In this document: one piece after another, positions 24,657 to 33,803 of the stretch | How positions within the stretch are numbered: position 1 is the first letter of the stretch | Layout of the letters: each line of letters begins with the position of its first letter | Source of the DNA: Amantichitinum ursilacus | GTDB taxonomy: Bacteria; Pseudomonadota; Gammaproteobacteria; Burkholderiales; Chitinibacteraceae | Direction of reading: 5' to 3' | DNA length: 64,000 nt | Assembly (NCBI RefSeq): GCF_001294205.1 | Contig: NZ_LAQT01000003.1 | Coordinates: 124,001 to 188,000 of the forward strand | Position numbers and translations under genes: made by a program | The notes under the pieces: model-generated | Told to the model about the DNA's origin: nothing | Databases searched by the model: none | What the model saw: only the letters and a program-made list of their open reading frames with translations

Positions 24657-25895
24657 ATGTCTCGCATTGAAACCACCGATGTCGTCATCATCGGCGCAGG
24701 CCCCTCCGGCGCGATTGCCGCCGCCTTGTTGCGCCAGCAAGGCCGCCGCGTGCTGGTACTGGAACGCGAAACCTTTCCGCGTTTTTCGATCGGGGAAAGC
24801 TTGCTGCCGCAAAGCATGGCGTATATCGAAGAAGCGGGTTTGCTGCAGGACGTGGTCGAAGCGGGTTTTCAGTACAAGAACGGCGCAACCTTTGCGCGCG
24901 GCGCGACCGAGACGACGTTTTTTGATTTTCGCGAGAAGTGGAGCGCGGGTTGGGGTACCACCTATCAAGTGCAACGCGGCGCTTTCGATAAAGTACTGGC
25001 TGATGGCGCGGCGCGCACGGGTGCGGAATTCCGCTATCAACAAACCGTGCTGGCCGCCGAGGTCGAGGGCGAGCAACCGGCGCTGACCGTCAAAGACAAC
25101 GCCAGCGGCGAGCAGTACCGCGTAGAAGCGCGCTTTGTGCTGGACGCCAGCGGCTTTGGCCGTGTGCTGCCGCGCTTGCTGGATCTGGAAACACCGTCCA
25201 GCTTTCCGGTTCGCGGCGCGCTGTTTACCCATATCGAGGACCGTACCGCGCCGGGTTCGTTTGATCGCAACAAGATCATCATCACCACCCATCCCCAGCA
25301 CGAAGCCGTGTGGTACTGGACCATTCCGTTCAGCAACGGCCGCTGCTCGCAAGGCGTGGTGGCCGAACCGGCGTTTCTGGCGCAATACAGCGGCGACGAT
25401 CAAACCCGTTTGCAAACGCTGGTGAACGAAGCGCCCAACCTGAAAGCGCTGCTGGCCGACGCCGTGTGGGATACCCCGGTGCGCCAGATCACTGGTTACG
25501 CCGCTAACGTCAAATCGCTGTACGGCAAGCATTTTGCGTTGCTGGGCAATGCCGGCGAGTTTCTCGACCCGGTGTTCTCATCGGGCGTAACGATTGCGAT
25601 GACGTCGTCGAGCCTGGCCGCCAAAGCGCTGGGGCGCATGCTGGATGGCGAAACCGTGGATTGGGAAGCCGACTATGCCGTGCCGCTGAAGCGTGGCGTG
25701 GATGCCTTCCGTGCCTTTGTGACGGCCTGGTATGACGGACGCTTTCAGAAACTGATCTATTACAAAGGCAAGAACGAGGAAATCCGCCGCATGATCGCCA
25801 GTATTCTGGCCGGTTACGCCTGGGACGAAACCAATCCATGCGTACGTGCGCCCGAACGTTGGCTGGCGGCGCTGGATGCGGCGGTGAGCGCCTGA
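24657..25895 (+). CDS. FAD-dependent oxidoreductase, tryptophan-halogenase-like
   Basis: The 412-residue flavoprotein has the FAD-binding GAGPSG at 13-18, the GESLLPQSM region and the GNAGEFLDPVFSSGV segment of the halogenase/geranylgeranyl-reductase group. WYWTIP at 219-224 fits the WxWxIP motif of flavin-dependent halogenases. Members recur in aryl polyene and xanthomonadin clusters. It may halogenate or hydroxylate the aryl head, or act as an oxidoreductase on the chain; the motif does not settle this. It lies 16 bp after the exporter and overlaps the lipoprotein gene by 1 bp. Confidence 0.8.
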   Translation: MSRIETTDVVIIGAGPSGAIAAALLRQQGRRVLVLERETFPRFSIGESLLPQSMAYIEEAGLLQDVVEAGFQYKNGATFARGATETTFFDFREKWSAGWGTTYQVQRGAFDKVLADGAARTGAEFRYQQTVLAAEVEGEQPALTVKDNASGEQYRVEARFVLDASGFGRVLPRLLDLETPSSFPVRGALFTHIEDRTAPGSFDRNKIIITTHPQHEAVWYWTIPFSNGRCSQGVVAEPAFLAQYSGDDQTRLQTLVNEAPNLKALLADAVWDTPVRQITGYAANVKSLYGKHFALLGNAGEFLDPVFSSGVTIAMTSSSLAAKALGRMLDGETVDWEADYAVPLKRGVDAFRAFVTAWYDGRFQKLIYYKGKNEEIRRMIASILAGYAWDETNPCVRAPERWLAALDAAVSA

Positions 25896-26434
25896 TGCTG
25901 CGTTACATACGTGCCCTGTTGTTGCTTGTGCTGCTGCCGCTGGCCGGTTGCGCCAGCTTGCTGACGCGCGATCTGCCTTTGCTGCAGATTGCGCCGTCCG
26001 CGCTGGGCACGCCGCGCACGGTGCAACAGCAAACGCAGATTACCTGGCCGACTGGCAGCGCGGTGATGGAGTCGGTGCTGCAACTGGAGCCCGATCAGCT
26101 CACCATGATCAGCAGCGCCATGGGCGTACGGCTGGCTACGCTGAACTACGATGGAAAGAATCTGGATGCGCAATTGGTGCCCGGCATGAAACTGCCGCCG
26201 CAGCGCATCCTGAATGATTTGTTATTGATTTATGCGCAGCACGACGCACTGGCGGCCGCCTTGCCGCACGGTTGGCGCGTGGAAGACACCGTCGCGGCGC
26301 GCACGTTGTGGCGCGATGACGCGGTGGCAGTCGATATCCAGTACGACCAGCCCGACCATTGGCAAGGCCAGGCGGTGCTGCATCATCATCAGTTGTATTA
26401 CACGCTCACCATTACTTCGAGCGACGTGCAATGA
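25895..26434 (+). CDS. DUF3261-type lipoprotein of the aryl polyene cluster
   Basis: A 179-residue protein with a hydrophobic N-terminus ending in the lipobox LAGC (Cys19), then a beta-rich domain. It matches the DUF3261 lipoproteins regularly found among aryl polyene genes. It probably helps place the pigment in the outer membrane, by analogy with LolB, but that is inference from context. The ATG at 25895 overlaps the flavoprotein stop; its own stop overlaps the ketosynthase ATG. Confidence 0.75.
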   Translation: MLRYIRALLLLVLLPLAGCASLLTRDLPLLQIAPSALGTPRTVQQQTQITWPTGSAVMESVLQLEPDQLTMISSAMGVRLATLNYDGKNLDAQLVPGMKLPPQRILNDLLLIYAQHDALAAALPHGWRVEDTVAARTLWRDDAVAVDIQYDQPDHWQGQAVLHHHQLYYTLTITSSDVQ

Positions 26435-27594
26435 CCTGTTATATCAACGCGGTGGGCGCACTGTGCGCCTTGGGCAATACGCTGCAGGACATCCGCGAGC
26501 ATCTGTTCGCCGGGGTCAGCCCAGGCCTGCGCGCCACCACGGCGTATAGCCCGCAACGCGAGATGTTTTTGGGCCAGGTGGATGCCGAACTGCCGTCGGT
26601 CGAGCATTTGCCGCTGCCCCTGCGTTCGCGCAATAACGCCATGCTGCTGGCCGCGCTGGCGCAAATCCGGCCCGCGCTGGAGGCGCTGACGCGGGATGTA
26701 GCCCCGGAACGCATCGCCATCGTGGTGGGCTCCAGCACCTCGGGCATTTCGCACGGCGAAGACGCCATGCGCACATGGGTGGAACAGGGCGATTTGCCGG
26801 ATGACTTTCATTATCGGCAGCAAGAATTGGGCTCGCCGGCGGCGCTGCTAGCGCATGAACTGGGCGTGACGGGCCCGGCGTATTGTATTTCGACCGCCTG
26901 TACTTCGGGCGCGAAGGCGATTGCCGCAGGCGCGCGCTTGCTGCAGCACGATGTGGCCGATGTGGTGATTGTGGGGGGCGCCGATACGCTGGCGCGCTTT
27001 ACCGTGGCGGGTTTTGGCTCGATCGAATCGATTGCCCCTGGCGTGTGTTTGCCGTCATCCGTTAACCGCCGTGGCATTAACCTGGGCGAGGCGGCCGCGC
27101 TGCTGGTATTAAGCAAAACCCCGGCGACTGTGCGTGTGGCTGGCTGGGGCGAAAGCTCGGACGCGCATCATATTTCCGCGCCGGCCCCGGATGGGCGTGG
27201 CGCACGCGCCGCCATCGAACAGGCTTTGCAACGCGCGGAAATGACGGCGGCCGACATCGGCTACGCCAATCTGCACGGCACCGCCACGCCGCAAAATGAC
27301 GCGATGGAACACGCTGCGGTCGCCGCGTTGCTGCCCGGCGTGCCCGCCAGTTCCACCAAGGCGCTGACCGGGCATTGCCTGGGCACCGCCGGATCTCTCG
27401 AAGCCGTATTGGCCTGGCTGACGCTGACCGACCCCGCACACCGGCTGCCGCCGCATTGCTGGGATGGCGCAGCCGACCCGGCGCTGGCGCCGCTGCCGCT
27501 GGTGGCCGTCGGCCAGACCGCCGCAGTACGCGCCGTTATCAGTAACTCGTTCGCCTTTGGCGGCAATAACATTGCTCTGGTCCTTGCAACATGA
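26431..27594 (+). CDS. beta-ketoacyl-ACP synthase (ApeO type)
   Basis: This 387-residue ketosynthase has the Cys157 nucleophile in STACTSG, the first His in LHGTATPQND and the second in LTGHCLGTAGS, so the triad is complete. It should pair with the chain length factor at 13710 and extend the polyene. The start, MTCYINAVGA, overlaps the preceding stop by 4 bp. Its smaller partner is placed at the other end of the cluster. Confidence 0.87.
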   Translation: MTCYINAVGALCALGNTLQDIREHLFAGVSPGLRATTAYSPQREMFLGQVDAELPSVEHLPLPLRSRNNAMLLAALAQIRPALEALTRDVAPERIAIVVGSSTSGISHGEDAMRTWVEQGDLPDDFHYRQQELGSPAALLAHELGVTGPAYCISTACTSGAKAIAAGARLLQHDVADVVIVGGADTLARFTVAGFGSIESIAPGVCLPSSVNRRGINLGEAAALLVLSKTPATVRVAGWGESSDAHHISAPAPDGRGARAAIEQALQRAEMTAADIGYANLHGTATPQNDAMEHAAVAALLPGVPASSTKALTGHCLGTAGSLEAVLAWLTLTDPAHRLPPHCWDGAADPALAPLPLVAVGQTAAVRAVISNSFAFGGNNIALVLAT

Positions 27595-28049
27595 AGCCAC
27601 ATTCCTTTCCTATCGCCGATCTGGTGCCGCACGCGGGCCCGATGCTATTGCTGGACGCACTGATCAGCGTCGACAGCCACACGCTGACTGCTCGCGTTAC
27701 ACCGCGCGCCGATGGCTTGTTTGACCTGAACGGCGAAGTGGGCGCGTGGCTGGGCCTGGAATATATGGCGCAAACCACGGCCGCGCTGGCGGGCTGGAAC
27801 GGTTTGCAACGCGGTGAAACCCCGCGTGTGGGCTTTATTCTGGGCACGCGCCGCTATATCACGCACGTCGCCGGCTTTGCCGTGGGGCAACCGCTGTTGA
27901 TTACCGCGACGCGTGAATTTGAAGCCGATAACGGCATCGCCGTGACGCAGTGTCGCATTACCAGCCCGGATGGCACGCTGCTGGCCGAGGCCATGATTTC
28001 CGCCTATCAGCCAGATGATCTGGCCGCATACCTTAAAGAGCACGCATGA
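27591..28049 (+). CDS. 3-hydroxyacyl-ACP dehydratase, hotdog fold (ApeP type)
   Basis: The 152-residue protein has LVPHAGPMLLLDAL at its start, with the catalytic His of FabA/FabZ-like enzymes, and a central helix GLEYMAQTTAALAGW. In characterised systems ApeP works with ApeI as a mixed dehydratase; here the ApeI part is fused to the ligase. ATGA overlaps on both sides. Confidence 0.84.
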   Translation: MKPHSFPIADLVPHAGPMLLLDALISVDSHTLTARVTPRADGLFDLNGEVGAWLGLEYMAQTTAALAGWNGLQRGETPRVGFILGTRRYITHVAGFAVGQPLLITATREFEADNGIAVTQCRITSPDGTLLAEAMISAYQPDDLAAYLKEHA

Positions 28050-28780
28050 GTTCTTCCGCTTCTACCGTCCTCGTCACCGGTTCCAGCCGCGGCATCGGCC
28101 GCGCCATCGCATTGCGCCTGGCGCGCGAAGGCTACGATCTGGTGCTGCACTGTCGCAGCCGCCGCGAACAGGCCGAGGCCGTCGCCAACGAGATCACCGC
28201 GCTGGGCCGCCGCGTACAGATCCTGCAGTTTGACGTCGCCGACCGTCTGGAGACCCGCGCCACGCTGGAATCGTATGTGGCGCAGCATGGCGCGCCGTAC
28301 GGCGTGGTCTGCAACGCGGGCATCGCCGCCGATGCGCCGTTCCCAGGCATGAGCGAAGTGGATTGGGATAGCGTCATCCTCACCAATCTGGATGGCTTTT
28401 ATAACGTGCTGCAACCGCTGGTAATGCCAATGATCCAGACGCGCCGACCCGGTCGCATCGTGACCTTGTCGTCGGTATCGGGCGTGATCGGCAATCGGGG
28501 CCAGGTGAATTACAGCGCGGCCAAGGCGGGCATTATTGGCGCAACCAAAGCGCTGGCGCTGGAACTGGCCAAGCGCAAGATCACCGTCAATTGCGTGGCC
28601 CCGGGCCTGATCGACACCGAGATGGTCGACCCCATCGTGCTGGAAGAGGCGCTCAAAATGATCCCCGCCAAACGCATGGGGCAGGCCGAAGAAGTGGCGG
28701 CCGCGGTCAGCTTTTTGATCTCGCCGGATGCCAGCTACATTACGCGTCAGGTGCTGCAGGTTAACGGAGGCCTGGCATGA
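28046..28780 (+). CDS. 3-ketoacyl-ACP reductase (ApeQ type, FabG-like)
   Basis: A 244-residue short-chain dehydrogenase. TGSSRGIG (11-18) binds NADPH, CNAGIA follows, and YSAAKAG holds the catalytic Tyr and Lys. It should reduce each 3-keto intermediate so the two dehydratase parts can form the double bond. Confidence 0.88.
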   Translation: MSSSASTVLVTGSSRGIGRAIALRLAREGYDLVLHCRSRREQAEAVANEITALGRRVQILQFDVADRLETRATLESYVAQHGAPYGVVCNAGIAADAPFPGMSEVDWDSVILTNLDGFYNVLQPLVMPMIQTRRPGRIVTLSSVSGVIGNRGQVNYSAAKAGIIGATKALALELAKRKITVNCVAPGLIDTEMVDPIVLEEALKMIPAKRMGQAEEVAAAVSFLISPDASYITRQVLQVNGGLA

Positions 28781-30009
28781 TGCGCCGCGTGGTCGTCACC
28801 GGCATGGCCGGCATCAGCCCCATCGGCAACGATTGGCCCAGCATTGAAGCCAGCCTGCGCGCGCGCCGCAGCGGCGTGCAGCGTATCGAAGCCTGGACCA
28901 ACTACGACGGGCTGAATACCGCGCTGGGCGCACCCGCCGCGCCGTTTGACCTGCCGCCCGAAATCTATAACCGCAAACGCACGCGCAGCATGGGCCGGGT
29001 GGCGCTGATGGCGGTGCGTACCGCCGAGCTGGCGCTGGCGCAAGCCGGTTTGCTGGGCGATCCGGTCGTCACGGGCGGGCGCACTGGCGTGGCCTATGGC
29101 TCCAGCACCGGCACGCCCGATGCGGTGGCCGACTTTGGCAAGATGCTGTGGAACCAGTCCACGGAAGGCGTGAACGCCAATAGCTACCTGAAAATGATGG
29201 GCCACACCACGGCCGTGAATATCGCGGTGTTTTTTGGGCTGACTGGCCGCGTCTACACCACCTCCAGCGCCTGTACCTCGGGCAGCCAGGGCATCGGCTA
29301 CGCGTTTGAGGCCATCCGTTATGGTCAGGCCGATGTGATGATCGCCGGTGGCGCCGAAGAATTGAGCGTGACCGAAGCCGCCGTGTTCGACACGCTGTTT
29401 GCCACCAGCACGCGCAACGATGCCCCCACCAGCGCGCCGCAACCGTATGACGCCAACCGCGATGGTCTGGTGATCGGCGAGGGCGCAGGCACGCTGATCC
29501 TGGAAGAGTACGAACACGCCGTCGCGCGCGGGGCCACCATCCACGCCGAGCTGATCGGCTTTGGCAGCAATTGCGACGGCAGCCACATTACGCAGCCCAA
29601 TGCCAACACCATGGCCATCGCCATGCGGCTGGCGCTGCAGGATGCGCGGCTGGAGGCCGATGCCATCGGTTACGTTAACGGCCACGGCACGGCCACCGAG
29701 CAAGGCGATATCGCCGAAACGCAGGCCACGCACCAGGTGTTTGGCCCACGCATGCCCATTTCCAGTCTCAAAAGCTATATGGGCCATACGCTGGGCGCAT
29801 GCGGCGCGCTGGAAGCGTGGCTGAGCATCGAGATGATGAACCGCAACTGGTTTGCGCCCACCATCAACCTGAGTACGCCCGACCCGCGTTGCGCCGAACT
29901 TGATTACATCGTCGGTGACGGGCGCGAGCTGGATTGCGACTATGTGGTTAGCAATAACTTTGCTTTTGGCGGCATCAACACCTCGCTGGTGTTTCGGCGC
30001 GTACGTTAA
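28777..30009 (+). CDS. beta-ketoacyl-ACP synthase II (ApeR type, FabF-like)
   Basis: A 410-residue ketosynthase with Cys166 in SSACTSGSQ, His in NGHGTATEQGD and His in KSYMGHTLGACG, the full catalytic set. In aryl polyene systems the second, self-dimerising KS is thought to make the first condensation on the aryl starter, while the KS/CLF pair does later rounds. It is the last gene of the cluster and ends at a bidirectional terminator shared with tal. Confidence 0.87.
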   Translation: MMRRVVVTGMAGISPIGNDWPSIEASLRARRSGVQRIEAWTNYDGLNTALGAPAAPFDLPPEIYNRKRTRSMGRVALMAVRTAELALAQAGLLGDPVVTGGRTGVAYGSSTGTPDAVADFGKMLWNQSTEGVNANSYLKMMGHTTAVNIAVFFGLTGRVYTTSSACTSGSQGIGYAFEAIRYGQADVMIAGGAEELSVTEAAVFDTLFATSTRNDAPTSAPQPYDANRDGLVIGEGAGTLILEEYEHAVARGATIHAELIGFGSNCDGSHITQPNANTMAIAMRLALQDARLEADAIGYVNGHGTATEQGDIAETQATHQVFGPRMPISSLKSYMGHTLGACGALEAWLSIEMMNRNWFAPTINLSTPDPRCAELDYIVGDGRELDCDYVVSNNFAFGGINTSLVFRRVR

Positions 30010-30044
30010 ACGCGGCCAGGCCTTTATCGGCCCGATCGCGGACG

Positions 30045-30076
30045 AAAAAAAACCGGCTACCAGAGCCGGTTTTTTT
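30045..30076. terminator. bidirectional terminator between the aryl polyene cluster and tal
   Basis: The 14-nt A-tract plus ACCGGCT pairs with AGCCGGT plus a T-run around a 5-nt loop; both strands give a stem followed by at least 6 T, so it can stop the plus-strand operon and the minus-strand tal gene. Confidence 0.87.
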
Positions 30077-30092
30077 ATTGCTGAATGACTGC

Positions 30093-31172
30093 TTAGGCGG
30101 TCAGTTGCAGCAGCTTGTCGAACGCTTCGTCGAACAGCTTCAGACCTTCAACCTGCAGTTGTTCACCGATCAGGTTGTAGTTGATGCCCAGGTTGCGCAG
30201 GGCAACCAGTGCTTGCACCGATTCTTCGATTTGCGTGTCGAGCTTGTTTTCAGCAACGCCGTGGTCGCGGAAGGCGTCCAGGGTAGCGTCCGGCACGGTG
30301 TTAACCGTTTCCGGGCCGATCAGTTCTTCCACGTACATGGTGTCACGGAAGGCTGCGTTTTTGGTGCCGGTGGAAGCCCACAGCAGGCGTTGCGGGTTGG
30401 CGCCCTTGGCCTTCAGTGCAGCAAAACGGTCGCCGTGGAACAGCTTTTTGTAGTGCTGGTAAGCCACTTTAACGAAGGCGATAGCGATCTTGCCTTGCAG
30501 TGCCTTGGCTTCAGCGGAGCCGATCGCGTCCAGTTTCTTGTCGATCAGCGTATCCACGCGCGACAGGAACACCGAAGCCACGGCCTGGATCTTGTCGATC
30601 GGCTGGCCAGCGGCAACACGTGCTTCCAGACCGCGCACATAGGCGTTCAGGATGTCGTCAACGTGAACCAGGTTGAACATCAGCGTGACGTTAACGTTGA
30701 TGCCCGAGGTGATCAGTTCTTCAAACGCGATCACGCCAGCCGGGGTGGCCGGTACTTTGATCATGGCGTTGGGGCGGTTGATGGCGGCCCACAGGCGCTT
30801 GGCGTTTTCGATGGTGCCAGCGGCGTCGTTAGCCAGAGCCGGCGACACTTCAAGGCTGACGTAGCCATCCAGACCATTGCTGTCACGGTAGATGGATGCG
30901 GTCAGATCGCAAGTGGCCTGGATATCCGGCACAACCAGCGCTTCGTAGCGTTGTTCGGCGCTCAGGTTCTGCTTTTTCAGTTCGGCCAGATCGCCTGCGT
31001 ACAGGGCGTCGGAGCTGATCGACTTGTAGAAGATGGCCGGGTTGGAGGTGACGCCTGCAATGCCGTCTTCCTGCAACAGCTTGGCCAGTTCGCCCGATTT
31101 GATCAGACCGCGGGACAGGTTATCCAGCCAGATGCGTTGCCCAAAGGGCTTGATGGCAGCGATTCTACTCAT
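30093..31172 (-). CDS. tal: transaldolase
   Basis: Transaldolase exchanges dihydroxyacetone units between sedoheptulose 7-phosphate/glyceraldehyde 3-phosphate and fructose 6-phosphate/erythrose 4-phosphate. The 359-residue protein has the SNPAIF segment near the N-terminus and the catalytic Lys in MIKVPAT, and is of the longer bacterial class. The ATG at 31172 is preceded by AAGGTGA; the longer frame to 31307 lacks family similarity. Codon use is richer in codons ending in T or A than that of its neighbours, as expected for a strongly expressed gene. Confidence 0.93.
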   Translation of the reverse strand: MSRIAAIKPFGQRIWLDNLSRGLIKSGELAKLLQEDGIAGVTSNPAIFYKSISSDALYAGDLAELKKQNLSAEQRYEALVVPDIQATCDLTASIYRDSNGLDGYVSLEVSPALANDAAGTIENAKRLWAAINRPNAMIKVPATPAGVIAFEELITSGINVNVTLMFNLVHVDDILNAYVRGLEARVAAGQPIDKIQAVASVFLSRVDTLIDKKLDAIGSAEAKALQGKIAIAFVKVAYQHYKKLFHGDRFAALKAKGANPQRLLWASTGTKNAAFRDTMYVEELIGPETVNTVPDATLDAFRDHGVAENKLDTQIEESVQALVALRNLGINYNLIGEQLQVEGLKLFDEAFDKLLQLTA

Positions 31173-31407
31173 TGCATTCACCTTAATCTTTGTTTGAAAA
31201 AACGGCGCGGACCCGCGCGATTCGCCGCGTATTATCCGCCAACCGAAAGGGTTTGACACCGATCGCCCGCTAAAAAATATGTGAAGTCGACGATCGCACG
31301 CGCCCATGGGTACGCCAGTATATGGGGCCGCCTGGCGAATTTAAAACACTCGCGTAAGTGTTTTCGGCAAACGGCGGGGTACTTTTGTTTAATAGTCAGC
31401 CAAAAGT
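31173..31407. other. spacer between tal and phoR
   Basis: Should hold the tal promoter. A stem with 8-bp arms AAAACACT/AGTGTTTT (31343-31350 and 31357-31364) may end phoR transcription, though it lacks a proper T-run on the minus strand. No ORF of note. Confidence 0.4.
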
Positions 31408-32697
31408 TTAATCGGGTAAGAGTCGATGCGCCGGAAATTTGACGGCGAACTCGCTGCCTTCGCCCAGGCGCGATTTAACCTGTAACTGCGCCTGATGCCG
31501 CTGCAGGATGTGCTTGACGATGGCGAGGCCCAGGCCGGTGCCACCGGTGGAGCGTGAACGACCACGGTCAACGCGATAAAAGCGTTCGGTCAGCCGTGGC
31601 ACGTGTTCGGGCGCCACGCCAATGCCGGTGTCTTGCACGCTGAAAACACCCTGGCCGTTATCCACGCGCCAGTTCAGCGTGATGGTGCCGCCCGCGGGCG
31701 TATAGCGGATGGCGTTGGACACCAGATTGCCAAACGCCGAATGCAGTTCGTCGTGATTGCCCATCAAACGTTGCGTGGCCAGCGTGCCCAGTTCGATGCG
31801 GTGCTTGCCTTGCGACAAACCATCGGCCTCGGCCTGCATCAGCACAATCAACTGTTGCACGTCGACTTCTTCTTCTTTCATTTGCTGGCCGTTTTCGAGC
31901 TTGGACAGCGTCAACAGATCATCCACCAGCCGCGTCATGCGCTGCGTCTGGTCATACATTAATTGCAGTTGTTGATTACGCGTGGCGGGTTCGAGGTCGG
32001 GCAAATCGATAAACGTTTCGATAAAGCCTCCCACCACCGTCAGCGGGGTACGCAATTCATGCGACACATTGGCGATAAAGTCGCGGTGTACGGTCTGCAC
32101 CCGGTCCAGTTGGGTAATGTCGCGGCTGAGCAGCAATTTGCGCGTCATATCAAACGGCACCAGCTGCACCGACAACACGTGTTCTTGCGGCCGTGTAGTG
32201 CGCAACACCACCGGATGGGTGAAATCCTGACTGCGCAGATAATCGCGCAGGGCCGGCTGGCGCACGATGTTGGTGATGATCTGCCAGACGTCGCTCACGC
32301 GGTCGATGCACAGATGCTGCGTGGCGGCCGGATTGCACCATTCGATGCGGTCATGCTCGTCCAGAATCACCACGCCGTCAGGCAAGGCTTCGCCGGCGCT
32401 GGTAAAGCGGTCCAGCGCATGCGCCAGCCGTTCTTGCGCCTTCTTTTGCACGCGCACTTGTTGATACAGCCGGTCGAACACGTCCTGCCACATCAAAAAG
32501 CTGCCCGGCACATTGTCTACGCGCGGGTTCTGCATCCAGATATGCAGACGGCCCAGGTTGAAGAGATGAAAGGCGATGGCCAGCGACAACATCACAACCG
32601 CCATGCCAAGACCCCAGGTCGCACCACCGATCGCGCCTGCAAACAGGCACACCACGGCAATCGAGAGGTAATAAATCAGCGAACGCAGCCAGATCAT
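31408..32697 (-). CDS. phoR: phosphate regulon sensor histidine kinase PhoR
   Basis: The 429-residue kinase has two N-terminal membrane helices, a linker, a PAS domain around GVVILDEHDRIEWCNPAA, the phosphoacceptor His in NVSHELRTPL, and the ATP-lid motifs SVQDTGIGV and GTGLGLAIV. It phosphorylates PhoB when phosphate is short. It lies downstream of phoB with 177 bp between them, a wider gap than usual; the gap contains a 10-bp inverted repeat (ACGCGCTAAA at 32767 and its complement ending at 32829). Confidence 0.9.
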   Translation of the reverse strand: MIWLRSLIYYLSIAVVCLFAGAIGGATWGLGMAVVMLSLAIAFHLFNLGRLHIWMQNPRVDNVPGSFLMWQDVFDRLYQQVRVQKKAQERLAHALDRFTSAGEALPDGVVILDEHDRIEWCNPAATQHLCIDRVSDVWQIITNIVRQPALRDYLRSQDFTHPVVLRTTRPQEHVLSVQLVPFDMTRKLLLSRDITQLDRVQTVHRDFIANVSHELRTPLTVVGGFIETFIDLPDLEPATRNQQLQLMYDQTQRMTRLVDDLLTLSKLENGQQMKEEEVDVQQLIVLMQAEADGLSQGKHRIELGTLATQRLMGNHDELHSAFGNLVSNAIRYTPAGGTITLNWRVDNGQGVFSVQDTGIGVAPEHVPRLTERFYRVDRGRSRSTGGTGLGLAIVKHILQRHQAQLQVKSRLGEGSEFAVKFPAHRLLPD

Positions 32698-32874
32698 TCA
32701 GGGTTTCCGACGCTGGAATAGAGAAGGGGGCGAACGGGCACACCGCATCCGACAGCCCATCGAGCCACGCGCTAAAGCGTGAGCGCCGACAAGCTTGCCA
32801 AGCTGATGTGACAGCGGTTTTTAGCGCGTCAAGGTGTGCAGTAGCGCCGCCATGATGCCACGAAGGCGGGCGGC

Positions 32875-33561
32875 TTACTGCGCCGAAAGGCGATAACCCG
32901 TGCCGCGCACCGTCTGGATCAGGCGATCGTAGCCGCTGATTTCCAGTGCCGAACGCAGGCGGCGGATGTGCACATCCACCGTGCGTTCTTCCACAAACAC
33001 GTGGTCGCCCCACACCTGATCGAGCAACTGCGCCCGCGAATGCACACGCTCGGGGTGGGTCATGAAGAAGTGCAGCAGGCGGAACTCGGTGGGGCCAAGG
33101 TCGATCGCGTCGCCGTTGCCGGTCACGCGATGGGTAATCGGATCCAGCCGCAGACCTTGCACCTCCACCAGATCATCGGTCACTTGCGGCGAACGGCGGC
33201 GCAGCACGGCTTTGATGCGCGCTTGCAGTTCACGCGGGCTGAAGGGTTTGGTGATGTAGTCATCGGCGCCGGTATCCAGGCCGACGATTTTGTCCTGCTC
33301 GTCCGAGCGCGCGGTAAGCATGATCAGCGGAATCTGCTTGGTGCGCTCTTCGGCGCGCAATTTGCGGGCAAAGTCGATGCCGGTCATGCCGGGCAGCATC
33401 CAGTCCAGCAAAATCAGATCAGGCAGTGCGTTGCGCACGATATGCGACGCGGACTCCGCCGAATCGGCGCGCATGACGTGGTGACCAGCTTGCGTCAGAT
33501 TGAAAGCGATCAGTTCCTGGATGGCTGGTTCGTCTTCGACAAGCAGGATATTGGCTGGCAT
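32875..33561 (-). CDS. phoB: phosphate regulon response regulator PhoB
   Basis: A 228-residue OmpR/PhoB-type regulator. The receiver has acidic residues ED at 9-10, the phosphoacceptor Asp53 in LLDWMLPG, and TKPF; the C-terminal winged helix ends in VDVHIRRLRSALE and VRGTGYRLS. It activates phosphate-starvation genes. It is first in the phoB-phoR order on the minus strand. Confidence 0.93.
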   Translation of the reverse strand: MPANILLVEDEPAIQELIAFNLTQAGHHVMRADSAESASHIVRNALPDLILLDWMLPGMTGIDFARKLRAEERTKQIPLIMLTARSDEQDKIVGLDTGADDYITKPFSPRELQARIKAVLRRRSPQVTDDLVEVQGLRLDPITHRVTGNGDAIDLGPTEFRLLHFFMTHPERVHSRAQLLDQVWGDHVFVEERTVDVHIRRLRSALEISGYDRLIQTVRGTGYRLSAQ

Positions 33562-33685
33562 TTAAACCTCAGTGGTACGGGGTGGCGCGGCAGCCGGATT
33601 AGTTGGAAGCGAGGGATGGCTGCCCCGAAATTGTTGCGAGATTAAGGCCTAAATGTGAACACAATATTACAAGTCTTTGGAGAGG

Positions 33686-33803
33686 AGGCCGTTGCAGCAC
33701 ATCCATTTTGCGTGCCGGCGGTGCGCGCAATGCTCATGGGCAACAAGCCCACTCCGCTTTCTGTGCTCCGGCGGCACGCAAACTGGACGCACTGCAACGG
33801 CCT
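33686..33803. repeat. 118-bp inverted repeat with 32-nt arms
   Basis: The arm 33686-33717 (AGGCCGTTGCAGCACATCCA... ) pairs with 33772-33803 over 32 nt with four mismatches, leaving a 54-nt loop that has its own short stems. It could be a repeat element or a stable RNA; both arms give short, basic and cysteine-rich overlapping ORFs on each strand that look non-coding. Confidence 0.7.
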
